From: Orientallactaga sibirica
Taxonomy: Eukaryota; Chordata; Mammalia; Rodentia; Dipodidae
Direction of reading: 5' to 3'
Assembly (NCBI GenBank): GCA_036365145.1
Contig: JAEOAD010001365.1
Location: forward strand, 2,377,001 to 2,441,000
Length of the DNA: 64,000 nt
Notes under the pieces: generated by a model
Told to the model about the DNA's origin: nothing
Database searches by the model: none
Seen by the model: the letters and a program-made list of their open reading frames with translations, nothing else
Shown here: positions 12,945 to 28,400 of the stretch, one piece after another
Layout: each line of letters begins with the position of its first letter
Numbering within the stretch: the stretch's first letter is position 1
Position numbers and translations under genes: made by a program

Positions 12945-14662
12945 TCATTGTATTTCCATATTTTCTTTCTTATGAGTTCTCTGATGGACTATGAGGTTTC
13001 TCTTATAACTAAAGGGCTTACCACACTCATTACAAATGTAGGGTTTCTCACCTGTATGAGTTCTTTGATGTACAATGAGATTTGTCTTTTGGCAGAAGCA
13101 CTTTCCACATTCATTACATTTATACGGTTTCTCTCCTGTATGAGTTCTTTGATGATGGATGAGATATGACTTCCTGCTAAAGGCTTTCCCACACTGAGGA
13201 CATTCAAAGGATTTCTGTCCTGTATGTATTTTCTGATGCACAGTAAGTGTTGCTTTTTGACGAAAGTATTTTCCACACTCATTACAGATATAGGGCTTCT
13301 CCCCTGTGTGAATTCTCTGGTGTAGGTTGAGATTTGTTTTCTGACTGAATGATTTTCCACATTCATTACATGCATATGGTTTCTCCCCAGTGTGAGTTCT
13401 GTGGTGATCAATGAGGTATGACTTCATCCTAAAGGCCTTCCCGCAGTGAGGGCATTCATACGATTTCTCCCCTGTGTGTGTCCTCGTATGTGCAATAAGG
13501 GTTGTTTTCTGACGGAAGGACTTTCCACATTCATTACAGATATAAGGCTTGTCTTCATTATGAGTTTTCTCATGAAGAGCAAGAGTTGTTTTTTGGGAGA
13601 AGGACTTCCCACATTCATTACAAATATAGGGCTTCTCCCCAGTATGAATTCTATGGTGGACAGTAAGGTTTGCTTTTTGGTGAAAAGACTTCCCACATTC
13701 TTTACAAACATAAGGTTTCTCCCCTGTATGAATTCTTTGATGTAGAGATAGAGTTGTCTTTTGGCGGAAGGACTTCCCACAATCATTACACTCATAAGGT
13801 TTCTCTCCTGTGTGAGTTCTCTGATGACGAATAAGGTGCGACTTTAATCGGAAGGAGTTCCTACATTCCAGACATTCATATGACTTCTCCCCGGTGTGTG
13901 TTCTTTGATGATCAGTGAGGGCTGTCTTTAGGCGGAAGGACTTACCACAATCATTACAAACAAATGGTTTTTCTCCTGTGTGAGTTCTCTGATGGTCAAC
14001 AAGGTATGATTTCCTTCTAAATGCATTTCCACATTGAAGACATTGATAAGGTTTTTCCTCAGTGTGAATACCCTGATGCAGAATCAACACGGACTTCCTG
14101 CAGAAGGACTTCCCACATTCAGTGCATGTGTGTTTCTTTTCAATCTTGGTTGTTCTTTTCTTTTTATATATAGTTTTGTTTCCTGCTTTGGATACACTGT
14201 TAAGTGTATTTAAGCTTTCCTTTATAAGGAATGGCTGCTCACAGTCATTGTATCCAAATGACTGTGCTGGAGGCACCATCTTCTGATATGTCACAAGCAT
14301 ATCATTGCTGTGATTGAAAGCCCTGTCACATTGATTATGGGACTGGACTTCAGTGTGTGCATTTTCTTGCACTGTATTAAGGAATGATTTCCTATATTCA
14401 TTACATTCATAAAGCCTTTGTCTTGCAGGGCTTAGAGTTCTGTTGTTTAATTCTGAAACATTCTCTAAAATGTTTCCTTGGTTATCACATTCAGGAGGTA
14501 GATCTTTTGATGTAGCAGGTTTTTTCACTATAATAAATGTATTTTCATATTCCTTACTCTTCTCTTTGACCAGTTTATGGTTAATGCACAAAATTGACCC
14601 AGAGTATGTATCTCGGTATTCCTTGTATTTCCTTAAAAAGTCTTCACCTTTCCAGTTTTCTT
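12945..14662 (-). CDS. ZNF567: ZNF567 last exon: zinc-finger array
   Basis: The exon starts at 14662 after a polypyrimidine acceptor (ttgttattcttttatag). Its first two bases AA complete a Glu codon from the previous exon, giving [16 protein letters not shown]. It then encodes a linker of about 190 residues ([17 protein letters not shown], a degenerate finger around [10 protein letters not shown]) and a tandem array of 14 canonical C2H2 fingers, from [10 protein letters not shown] to the final NLIVHQRTH, ending KKENMEIQ and a stop at 12945-12947. Linkers are almost all HTGEKP. Finger order and linker sequence match human ZNF567. By family, the protein is a nuclear DNA-binding repressor whose fingers choose the target and whose KRAB box recruits TRIM28. 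The true target is not deducible here. The frame is fully intact with no lost Cys or His. Apparent starts at TTG inside this exon are irrelevant, since the real ATG lies at 25409. Confidence 0.93.
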
Positions 14663-17600
14663 CTATAAAAGAATAACAACTTGTGAGTTTTCACACATTT
14701 GATAGGAAAGGTATTATACTGTAATCTAACCTAGGGAAAAAAAATATCAAAACTCAAACGAATGGCACATTATTCCATGTGTAGCTGGGCATGGTGGCTC
14801 ATGCCTTTAATCCCAGCACTTGGGAGGCAGAGGTAGGAGGATTGCCGTGAGTTCAAGGCCACCCTGAGACTACATAGTGAATTCCAGGTCAGGCTGGGCC
14901 AGAGTGAGACCCTACCTCAAAAAAAAACAAAACAAAAAAACAAACAACAACAACAAAAAAACATGTGTACATTCATTTAAAACAAATAAACAAAAACACA
15001 ATGAGCGCACATCTTTAATCCCAGCAATCGTGAAGCTGAGGTATAAGGATCACCATGAGTTTGAGGTCATTCTGGGTAACACAATGAGTTCCAACACCAC
15101 TGCCACATATAACATAAATAGTCTACATTAGGGCTGGAGGGATGGCTTAGCCGTTAAGGCGTTTGCCTGTAAAGCCCAAGTACCCAGGTTCGATTCCCCA
15201 GGACCCATGTTAGCCAGATGCACAAGGTGGCACATGTGTCTGGAGTTTGTTTGCAGTGGCTGAAGGCCCTGGTGTGCCCATTTGTTCTATCTATCTCCCT
15301 CTTTCTCTGTCAAATAAAAGCAGATTCAGAAACAATGAAATGAATCTATAAAAGACATTAAACTATAAGTAGGGTGAACCAAAAGAAAACTAATTTGTAG
15401 ATGTTGGTTTGGAGCAGCGATTACAGGAAAGATTCTTTTTGCAGGATACAGATTACCATACATTTATACATACCGTGCTAAACTATTCTGCTACCACATT
15501 GACAGCTGCTTTGCCCACCTCCCTTTTGTTTTTTCTTTTTCTTTTTGGTTTTTCGAGGTAGACTGTCTAGTCCAGGCTGACCTGGAATTCACTATGTAGT
15601 CTCAGGGTGGCCTCGAACTCACAGCCATCCTCCTACCTCTGCCTCCCGAGTGCTGGGATTAAAGTTGTGCGTCACTGCAACCATCTATGTCTGCTGTTTT
15701 AAGATATTATCTTTTTTAGATTAATGAAAATTTGGCTCAGGTTCTCTGGTTTTTCACAGCATGGAACTAAAAGACCAAACTTGAGCCTGATAGAACAATG
15801 TTAAAGCTAGACTCAAAAAACATGTATTTGGCGCACGACTTTAATGCCAGCACTCCAGAGGCAGAGGTAGGAGGGTCACTTGTGAGTTCTAGTCCACCCT
15901 GAGTTTACGCAGTGAATTCTAGGTCCACCTGGGCTAGAGTGAGACCCTACCTTGAAAAAACAAAACAAAAAACCATGTTTTCCTCAAGTCCAATACTAAC
16001 AGTACTAACATGTATGAGGAATTTTTCTGGTGAGAAAGAGTTTACATGACCTACATTAACATTGTGTTTGTTATTCTAAGTCTAGCTATGTAGTCTTGGC
16101 TGGTCTGGAACTCTGTGTAAGAAGGCTGGCTGGGCAGGCATGGTGGTGCACGCCTTTAATCCCAGTACTTGGAAGGCAGAGGTAGGAGGATTGCCACAAG
16201 TTCAAGGCTATCCTGAGACTACATAGTGAATTCCAGGTCAGCTGGAGCTAAAGTGAGACCCTACCTCGAAAAAACCAAACACAAAGAAAAAGAAAAAAAA
16301 AGGTTGGCTGCAAAGCCATGGCAGTGCTGTGCGCCACACCTGGCCTCCTTCTCTTTTATAGTTTGTAGACTTGTTTAGAATCAGACAGATGTCACGCGAT
16401 ACAAATTTGTGTGTTTAGTGTATGCATATTCCTGTGAAGACGTATGTATGCAAGCATGTGCAGGCCAGACAGGGATGTCAGGTATCCTCCTCTAGTCCTC
16501 TTTGCCATATCTCCCTAGACGTCGTCTCTCACTGAAACTGTAGTTCACTGTTTCTGTGCCGCTCAGCATGGGGTTACAGGCATATGTGGTCATGTCTGCC
16601 CTATTTTTGTATTGATTTGCATGTGCACACGTGTATATGTATATGTTTATTGGCACACCAAGGTCTCCTTCTGCAGCAAGTGAATGTCAAACACATGTGC
16701 TGCTACTTTGGGTCAAGCTTTATGTGGGTCTTGGGGAATCAAACTTGGGCCAGCAGGCTTTGTAAGCAAGTGCCTATGACCACTGAGCCATCTCTCCATC
16801 ATCGCAAATACATATTTGTCTGTGTGTGTGTGTGTGCATGTGTTTGAGTACACCAGTGTCTTGCTGCTACAAATGAATACTTATCTGGTTTTATGTGGGT
16901 GTCTGGGAATTAATCCCAGGCTAGTAGGTTTTGCAAGCAAGCAACTTTTACACCTTTAACTACTGAGTCATCTATCCAGCCACTCCCCTGCAGCCAAATA
17001 ATGGCAGCACTCATGGCAGCATTTATTGCCCTATATATGCCTATAAAATATCTAGTTAAAAGTGTGTTCTTGGACTGGAAAGATGGCTTAGTGGTTAAGG
17101 TGCTTGCCTGCAAAGCCTAAGTACTCAGATTTGATTCCCCAGTACCCACGTAAGCCATATGCACATGGTGGTGCATACGTCTGGAGTTTATTAGCTGTAG
17201 ATAGAAGCCCTGCCGTAGCCCATTCTCTCTCCCAAATAAATAAAATTAAAAATATATATATTTTAAAAAGTTCTGTTCTTTGGCTGGACAGATGACTTAT
17301 TAGTTAAGGAGCTTGCCGACAAAACCAAAGGACTCAGTGCCCACATAAAGCCAGATGCACAAGGTGGCACATGCATCTGGAATTCGTTTGTAGTGGTTTG
17401 AGGCCCTGGTGTGTCCATTGTCTCTATCTCCCTCTCTAAATAAATGAGTGAATAAGGGCTTAGTGGTTAAGGCACTTACCTACAAAGCCAAAGGACCCAC
17501 ATAAGCAGATGTACAAGGTAGAACATGTGTCTAGAGTTCATTTGCAGCTGCTGGAGGCCCTGGCATTCTCTCTCTCAAATAAATAAAAATAAAATATTTA

Positions 17601-20000
17601 AAAATAAACAAATAAAAAGTCTGCCAGTCGTGGTGGTGCATACCTTTAATCCCAGCACTCAGGAGGCAGAGGTAGGAGGATCACTGTAAGTGTGAGGCCA
17701 CTCTGAGACTACATAGTGAATTCCAGGTTAGCCTGGGCTAGAGCAAAATCCTACCTTGAAGCCGGGCGTGGTGGCGCACGCCTTTAATCCCAGCACTCAG
17801 GAGGCAGAGGTAGGAGGATTGCCCAGAGTTCAAGGCCATCCTGAGACTACAGAGTGAATTCCAGGTCAGCCTGGACCAGAGTGAGACCCTACCTCGAAAA
17901 AAAATGAAAAAAGAAAAAGAAAAAAAATCCTACCTTGAAAAACAAAAACAAAGTCAGTTTTTGAGCTGAAAAGATGGCTCAGTGGTTAAGGTTCTTGCCT
18001 CCAGAGCCTAAGGATCTGAGTATGATTCCCAAGGACCCAAGTAAAGCCAGATTCACATGGTGGCGCATGCATCTGGAGTTTGTTTGCAATGAGTAGAGGC
18101 CCTGGTATGCCCATTCTATATGCCTCTTATTCTCTTTTCTCTCTCTCAAATAAATGAATAGAATATTTTATTAAAGAAATCTGTTCTTGAGCCAGGCGTG
18201 GTGGTGCACGCCTTTCATCCTAGCACTCGTGTGGGGAATTGAACCAGGGTCCCTTGGCTTTGCAGGCAAACACCTTAACTGCTAAGCCATCTCTCCAGCC
18301 CTGTTCTTGTATCCTTTTTTTTTTTTTGAGGGGGGTGGTGTTCAAGGTACGGTCTCTAGCCCAGGCTGACCTGGAATTCACTAATGTAGTCTTAGGGTGG
18401 CCTTGAACTCACAGTGATCCTCCTACCTCTGCCTCCCAAGAGCTGGGATTAACGGAGTGCACCACCATGCCCAGCCCCCCAATTTTTTTTTTGGTGGGCA
18501 CGCCAGGACCTCTAGCCATTGCAAATGAACTCCAGATGCATGTGCCTCCTTGTGCATCTGGTTTATGTGGGTCCTGGAGAGTCAAACCAGAATCCTTTAG
18601 CTTTGTAGGCAAATGCTTAACTGCTAAGCCATCTCACCAGCCCCTGTTCTTGTATTATTGATCAGTTATTTTTCAGTCACATGTCTATTGATATTTAAAG
18701 ACTCTTCGAGGAAATTCTAATGTTCTGTGATCTCAAAACTCTTTACAAGCAAGTGAGAAGGTTCAACAGTTAAAGGCACTGACTTGCAAAGCCTGATGGC
18801 CCAGTTCTGATTCTTTTATTTTTTTATTAGAGATAGAGGGAGGGAGAGGGAGAGTGAGAATGGGCACGCCAGGGCCTTTAGCTACTGCAAATGAATTTCA
18901 GACACATTTGCCACCATGTGCATCTGGCTTTCATGGGACCTGGAGAATTGAACCAGGGTTCTTGGGCTTCACAGGCATGCATCTTAGCCACTAAGTCATC
19001 TCTCCAGCCCATAATTCTTCAGTACAAAATGGCATATGCATCTAGAGATCATTTGGCATGCAAGAGGCCCCCTGGAATGCCCCTTCTTCTCATTTTCTTT
19101 CTCTCTGCTTGCACATAAATAAATATTTGAAAAAAATACCCATTTGCTGGGTGTGGTTGCACATGCCTTCAATCCAGCACTAGGGAGGCAATGGTAGAAG
19201 GATTGCCACGTGTTTGAGGCTACCCTGAGACTACATAGTGAATTCTAGGTCAGCCTGGGTAGAGTGAAATCTAACCTTGGGAAAAACAACAACATAGCCA
19301 GGTGTGGTGGTGTATACCAGAAATGTCAGTACTTAGAAGGCACAGGCAGGAGCATTGAGTTTGAGGTCAGCCTGGGTATCATGTTTAAAGCCTGTTTCAG
19401 AAGACCAACAGCTGGGATGTAGCTCAGCCGTATAGTGCCTATCCAGAATGTACACCGCCCTGTGTTCTATCCTCAGCCTTGCAAAAAGTAACAATAAAGC
19501 CCTTACACATTTATCCCACCACTTTTTAGTTTTACTACATTAAAATTTAATTATAGGGGCTGGAGAGATGGCTTAGTGGTTAAGGGGTTTGCCTGCAAAG
19601 CCAAAGGATCCTGGTTCGATTCTCCAGGACCCACGTAAGCCAGATGCACAAGGGGGTGCATGCGCCTGGGGTTTGTTTGCAGTGGCTGGAGGCCCTGACC
19701 TGCTCTCTCTCTCTCTCTTTCTATCTGTCTCTCTGCCTATTTCTCTATCTCAAAATAAATAAATATATTAAAAAGTAATTATAATTATGATCTATAAAAG
19801 TCATTTTAGGGCTGGCACATGCCTTTAATCTCAGCATTGGGGAGGCCAAAGTAGGAGGATCACTGCGAGTTTGAGGGCAACCTGAGAATAAACACTGAAT
19901 TCCAGGTCAGCCTGGACCTACCTCAAAAGAAGAATAAACAAATTAATTTTAATCTTTCCTTTTGGAAACAGAGTTACATGTGGCCCAGGCTGGCCTTGAA
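14663..20000. repeat. SINE block in the last ZNF567 intron
   Basis: B1: 14781-14940(+), 14999-15110(+ partial), 15544-15688(-), 15826-15965(+), 16128-16300(+), 17619-17760(+), 17761-17935(+), 18189-18225(+ head only), 18325-18475(-), 19146-19285(+), 19300-19405(+), 19809-19930(+). DIP: 15129-15320(+), 17072-17260(+), 17280-17450(+), 17455-17605(+), 17960-18170(+), 18226-18300(- tail only), 18480-18645(-), 19558-19765(+). A DIP(-) at 18813-19010 is nested in an older DIP(+) spanning 18750-19125. Old DIP-like pieces: 16640-16800 and 16830-16985. Confidence 0.75.
19411..19492 (+). repeat. ID-type SINE (tRNA-Ala derived)
   Basis: gctgggatgtagctcagccg and the following ttctatcctcagccttgcaa keep the A- and B-box layout of the rodent ID element. 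Diverged copy with A-rich tail. Another probable ID derivative is at 52872-52950 (ggctggggatgtaacacagc), and reversed ID-like remains lie at 33130-33200 and 43800-43880. Confidence 0.55.
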
Positions 20001-20860
20001 TTTTCTATGCAGCTAAAGATGGCTTTGGACTCTTCTTTTAAAAAAATATTTTATTTATTTATTTGAGAGACTGGCCTCTTTTCTTATTTACTTACTATTT
20101 ATTTATGAGAAAGACATAGAAAAGAGGCAGACACAGAGAGAGTGAGTATAGTCTCACCAGGGCTTCCTGCCACTGCAAATGAATTCCAGATGCATGCACC
20201 AACTTAGTGCATCTGGCTTTACATGGGTACTGGGGAATCGAACTCAGGTTGTTAGGCTTTGCAGGCAAGCACCTTAACCACTGAGTCATTTCGTCAGCCC
20301 TGGACTCTTTCCTTCTTTCTTTCTTTCTTTTTTTTTATATTAGAGAAAAAGGCAAATAGAATGGGCATGCCAGAGCCACCAGCCACTGCAACTACAGATG
20401 GATGCATCACCTTGTGCATCTGGCTTATGTGCTTACTGGGGAATTGAATGTGGGTCTTTAAGCTTTACAGGCAAGCATCTTAACTCCTAAGCCATCTCTC
20501 CAGCCTGGGTTGGACTCTTTTTTTTTTTTTTTTTTTAATTTTTTAAAAATTATTTTATTTATTTTTGGAGAGAGGGACAGAGGGAGAGGGAGACAGAGAT
20601 GGGCGCGCCAGCAGTCTCTCAGCTGCTGTGAACGAAATCCAGATGTGTGCGCCCCCTTGTGGTCAAGTGCAGCATTGTGCCCTTGTGTCACTTTGCATCT
20701 GGCTAAATGTGGGACCTGGAGATTGGAACCAGGTTCTAGGCTTAGCAGGTGGGCGCCTTAACTGCTACGCCATCTCTCCAGCCCCTAGGTTGGACTCTTG
20801 ATTGTCCTGCTTCTACCTCCCAAGCGCTGGGATTACAGACATGCAACAATGCCTGACCAC
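19960..20860 (-). repeat. Old B1 split by three successive DIP insertions at one site
   Basis: An old B1 (- strand) reads ggctttggactctt at about 20020-20033 and resumes gattgtcctgcttctacctc at about 20799. Between them are three minus-strand DIP copies (about 20041-20299, 20313-20505 and the long form 20525-20785), each bounded by the repeated target ggactctt (near 20025, 20302, 20512 and 20791). Confidence 0.8.
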
Positions 20861-21007
20861 AAAACTTTTCTTTTTTGGTTGTTTTGAGACAGTGTCTTGC
20901 TAAATGCCTCTGGATAGATTCAAACTAGCTAGAGTGGTGGCTCAAGCCTATAATCTCAGCACTCAGGATGTCTACAAAGGAGCATTGCCTGGAAATCAGA
21001 AACACAC

Positions 21008-21094
21008 CTAAGCAAACATGACTTGCAAATGATGTCCATGGCTCTTCCCCTCGCTCCAATTTGAGGATCACTTCAGGTTTAGTCATGTCACACC
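21008..21094 (-). CDS. ZNF567: ZNF567 KRAB-B exon
   Basis: This 87-nt exon sits between an acceptor (ccttatcag at 21103-21095) and a donor (gtgtgt starting at 21007). With a G carried from the previous exon it reads [20 protein letters not shown], then TSFASHVCL, leaving a G for the next codon. The [15 protein letters not shown] core is the classic KRAB-B motif that follows KRAB-A and strengthens repression. It sits about 590 bases downstream of KRAB-A. The interval between them is filled mainly by an older dispersed repeat. Confidence 0.92.
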
Positions 21095-21136
21095 CTGATA
21101 AGGGAAAAGAAGACTTAAGTTGGCTGGCATTCTGTT

Positions 21137-21476
21137 GTAGTTATATTCTCATTGCTGGGACAAAACACCTAACCAGAAACAGTTTATGGAAAGAAGGGTT
21201 TATTTCAGGCTTAAAAGTTTTGACAGAAGTCTCATTATAGCAGGGAAACATGGCACAAGCAGGTAGGTGACTCACACCCACATGAATAGGAAGGAAGGAG
21301 TCTAAGCTGGCTGCCTAACACTGAGTAGGGCGGGGACTAATAACTCCCCAGGGTCTTCCCCTAGCAACCCCACACCTCATGTAAGACTCCACCTCCCAAA
21401 CTGCTACCAGATGAGGCCCAAGTATTCAAAGCACATGAGGCTAACTGGAAGCACCTCATTCAAACCACCACAGAAT
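21137..21476 (+). repeat. Older dispersed rodent repeat, unclassified
   Basis: ttctcattgctgggacaaaa, gaagggtttatttcaggct and cattcaaaccaccacagaat are stereotyped phrases I know from repeats in several rodent genomes. It fills most of the intron between the KRAB-A and KRAB-B exons of ZNF567. I cannot name the family. 21477-21681 shows nothing recognisable. Confidence 0.45.
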
Positions 21477-21658
21477 CAAAGTTTCTGAAAGATGAGAAAG
21501 TTGATGGGGATGTGGCTCAGCATTTGGGTTTCACTCATAGCAGTGCTCCCACCCCCCAAACACTGTTGAATATACCCAGCACTGTGGGTTATGATTCTCC
21601 CTGGTCTATATTAAGCAGCATCCATGCCAGCAAAATGAAGACAAAATCACCGTTGCTA

Positions 21659-25400
<3,742 letters not shown>

Positions 25401-25478
25401 CTGAGCCATGGTCTTCATATGTGCACGTTCAAGGGACGCCAGCCTTGCCTTGGGGTTCCTCTTTCTAAAGGGTAGTTC
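25401..25478 (-). CDS. ZNF567: ZNF567 start-codon exon
   Basis: On the - strand the exon follows a good acceptor (ttgtccccgtgtcttag, ending at 25479) and ends with ATG GCT CAG (25409-25401) directly before the donor gtgagataat. This gives M-A-Q, joined in phase 0 to GSVSFKDV in the KRAB-A exon, as in human ZNF567 (MAQGSVSF). The 69 bases before the ATG would be 5' UTR. The short coding exon would be missed by any length-based gene search. Context, splice sites and the expected tripeptide all agree. Confidence 0.82.
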
Positions 25479-25479
25479 C

Positions 25480-28400
25480 TAAGACACGGGGACAAAAAAG
25501 CCAGAGATTTACATGCCTTACAGCTCACTCTCCTGCAACATATGCCTCAGCTTTTGAAAATGTTTCCGTGTCTTGATTTTTGTCCATTCTGCACATTCTA
25601 CGGAAGTATAATATATGCAAACTACTCAGCTAGACAAATCCCATCTTATTCCCATAGCAAACAATGTGGACATTTGGAACAGGACAGCTCTGTGGCAAGC
25701 TCCTTCCCCTTCAAGCACCATCTTTTCTCTCTTAAGCAGCCCAGTTATCAACTATGTCCAAGCTGCTCTCCACTAAGACTGTACCACTTACAGCAACATG
25801 GAAGAATAACCCCAAGAAGCATTAATGATACAAACTTTTTTTTTTTTTTTTGGTTTTTCGAGGTAGGGTTTCATTCTAGCTCAGGCTGACCTGGAATTCA
25901 CTGTGTAGTCTCAGATGGCCTTGAACTCACAGTGATCCTCCTACCTCTGCCTCCCCAGTGTTGGGATTAAAGGCATGTGCCACCATGCCTGGCTGATACA
26001 GACTTTTTTATGCTTATCGATTTAATAAGTATCAACTGTGATTCACCCAGTGTGCATGTGTGGGGAGGCTAGAAGAAGGGTTTGGATGTCCTCTATGTCT
26101 TTTCTGCCTTATTTCTTTGAGACAGAGTGTCTCACTGAATCTGGAACTCCCCACTTTTTGGTTACACTGACTGACCAAGAAGTCTTAGAGACTCTTCTGT
26201 CTCTGCCCCCTTCAGTGCTAGAGTTAGTTATGCATGGCCATGCCTGGCATTTTTCATGGGTGATGGGAATCAAACTCAAGTCCTCATGTGTGTGCAATAA
26301 CCATTCTTACCCATTGAGTCATCTTCTGGATCCTAGTTTCCTTATTATGAGAAGATAAGCTTAATTTAACAAGTTTAAAAAACAAACCGAAAATGAGCTC
26401 TTATAATTTATTTACATTTGTTCATTTTTAGAGACAGCATTCCAGGCTGGCCTGGAACTCAGTATAGCTAAGGAAGATTTTGAACTCCTGATTTGCCTGC
26501 CTCCACCTTCCAAGTGGTGATATTACAGATAAGGGCCACAATGCCTGGTGGTATTAGATCTTTTTGTTTGATATATTTATTTTTAAATTTTATTTATTTA
26601 TTTGCATGAAGAGAGAGAGAGACAGAAAGAATGGGCATGCTGGGGCGTCCAGCCACTGCAAATGAACTCCAGATACATGTGCTCCTTGTGCATCTGGCTT
26701 TATGTGGGTCCTGGGGAATTGAACCTGGGTCCTTTGGCTTTGCAGACAAACACCTTAACTGCTAAGCCATTTCTTCAGCCCCCCCCTCTTTTTTTTTTTA
26801 TTTGAGAGAGACAGAGAGGAAGAGGCAGAGAGAGAGAGAGAGAGAATGGGCAAGCCAGCAGCCTCTCAGCTGCTGTGAATGAACTCCAGACACGTGCACC
26901 CCCTTGTGGGTAAGTGAGGCATTGCGTGCTTGTGATCTTAGGCTTGGCAGGTAGGCACCTTAACTGCTAAGCCATCTCTCCAGCCCTTTTTTTTTTTTGA
27001 CCTAGAATTCACTATGTAGTCTCAGGCTGGGCTCAAACTGACAGTGATCCTCCTACCATGGCCTCCTGAGTGTTGGGATTAGAGTTGTGTACCACCATGC
27101 TTGCCTTAGATCTCTTTTTATTTTTTTGGTTTTTTGAGGTAGAGTCTCACTCTAGCTCAGGCTGACCTGGAATTCACTATGTAGTCTTCAGGGTGTCCTC
27201 GAACTCATGGAGCTCCTCCTACCTCTCGAGTGCTGGGATTAAAGGCGTGTGCCACCACGCCTGGCGTCTTAGATCATTTTTAAAGGAGAAAACTAATTCT
27301 TTACCTATGATATGAGTTTCATTTTTTTCAATGATTTCTCACTTATCTTTTTTCCTATGCAATGCTACAATTTAAGAACTAGGTATATCACAGCTCAGTA
27401 GCAGAACACTAGCATGAGTAACACTAAGAATTCCAAGCCCAGGGCTGGAGAGATGGCTTAGCAGTTAAGGTGCCTGCCTCCTAAGCCTAAGAACACTGGT
27501 TCCAATCTCCAGGTCCCACGTTTAGCCAGATACAAAGTGATGCAAGGGGGCAATGCTGCACTTGAGCACAAGGGGGCACACACATCTGGATTTCATTCGC
27601 AGCAGCTGAGAGACTGCGGGCACACCCATCTCTTGTCTTCCTCTCCCTCTCTGTCTCTCTTAAAAAAAAAAAAAAAAAAAAGAATTTCAAGCCCAACTCT
27701 GAAAACCTTTACTTGGAATGCTGGAAATATAGCTCTGTCTTTATGAATGTGCTGAGCACCAGTAAGGCCAAGTTCAGTCCCTTGCACCAAAACCAGAACC
27801 AAAACCAAAGAAACCAGTCAAGTGGGTTAGTACCATCGGGTTCTTGTACCCTTCGGCAGAACTTCGGTCTTCATCATGACCTCATTGCCTGTATATATTT
27901 GAGTAGATCTAGTGGTGTATGTATGTGTATTTATTTCTACTCATCTGTTTATTTATAGCCACTATCACCCTGTAGTTACTAGCTTTTTGTTTGTTTGTTT
28001 GTTTTTACTGAGATAGGGTCTTACTGTAGCCCAGGCTAACCTAGAATTCACAACATAGTTTCAGGGTGGCCTTGAACTCAGTGATTGTTACTGTGCTTTA
28101 TTCATCTTTTTTAAAATCCATTTTTATTTATTTGAGAGAGACAGAAAGACAGAAAGTGGTAGATAGAGAGAGAAAGTAAATGTGGACCACCAGGGCATCC
28201 TGCCACTGCAAATGAACTCCGCTACTTTGTACACGAGAACTGGGAAACCCAGGCCACAGGCTTTGCAAACAATTGCCTTTAACTGCTGAGTCATATCTCT
28301 AAGCCCTATTCATCTTAATTAAAAAAAAAAAAATTAAGGCTGGAGAGATGGCTTAGTGGTTAAGGCACCTGCCTGCCAAGCTTAAGGATGCCAGTTTGAT

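Noticed and set aside
12948..13795. Additional open frames overlapping the ZNF567 and ZNF382 finger arrays
   Set aside because: Finger repeats of 84 nt keep alternative frames open. These are shadows of the true frame.
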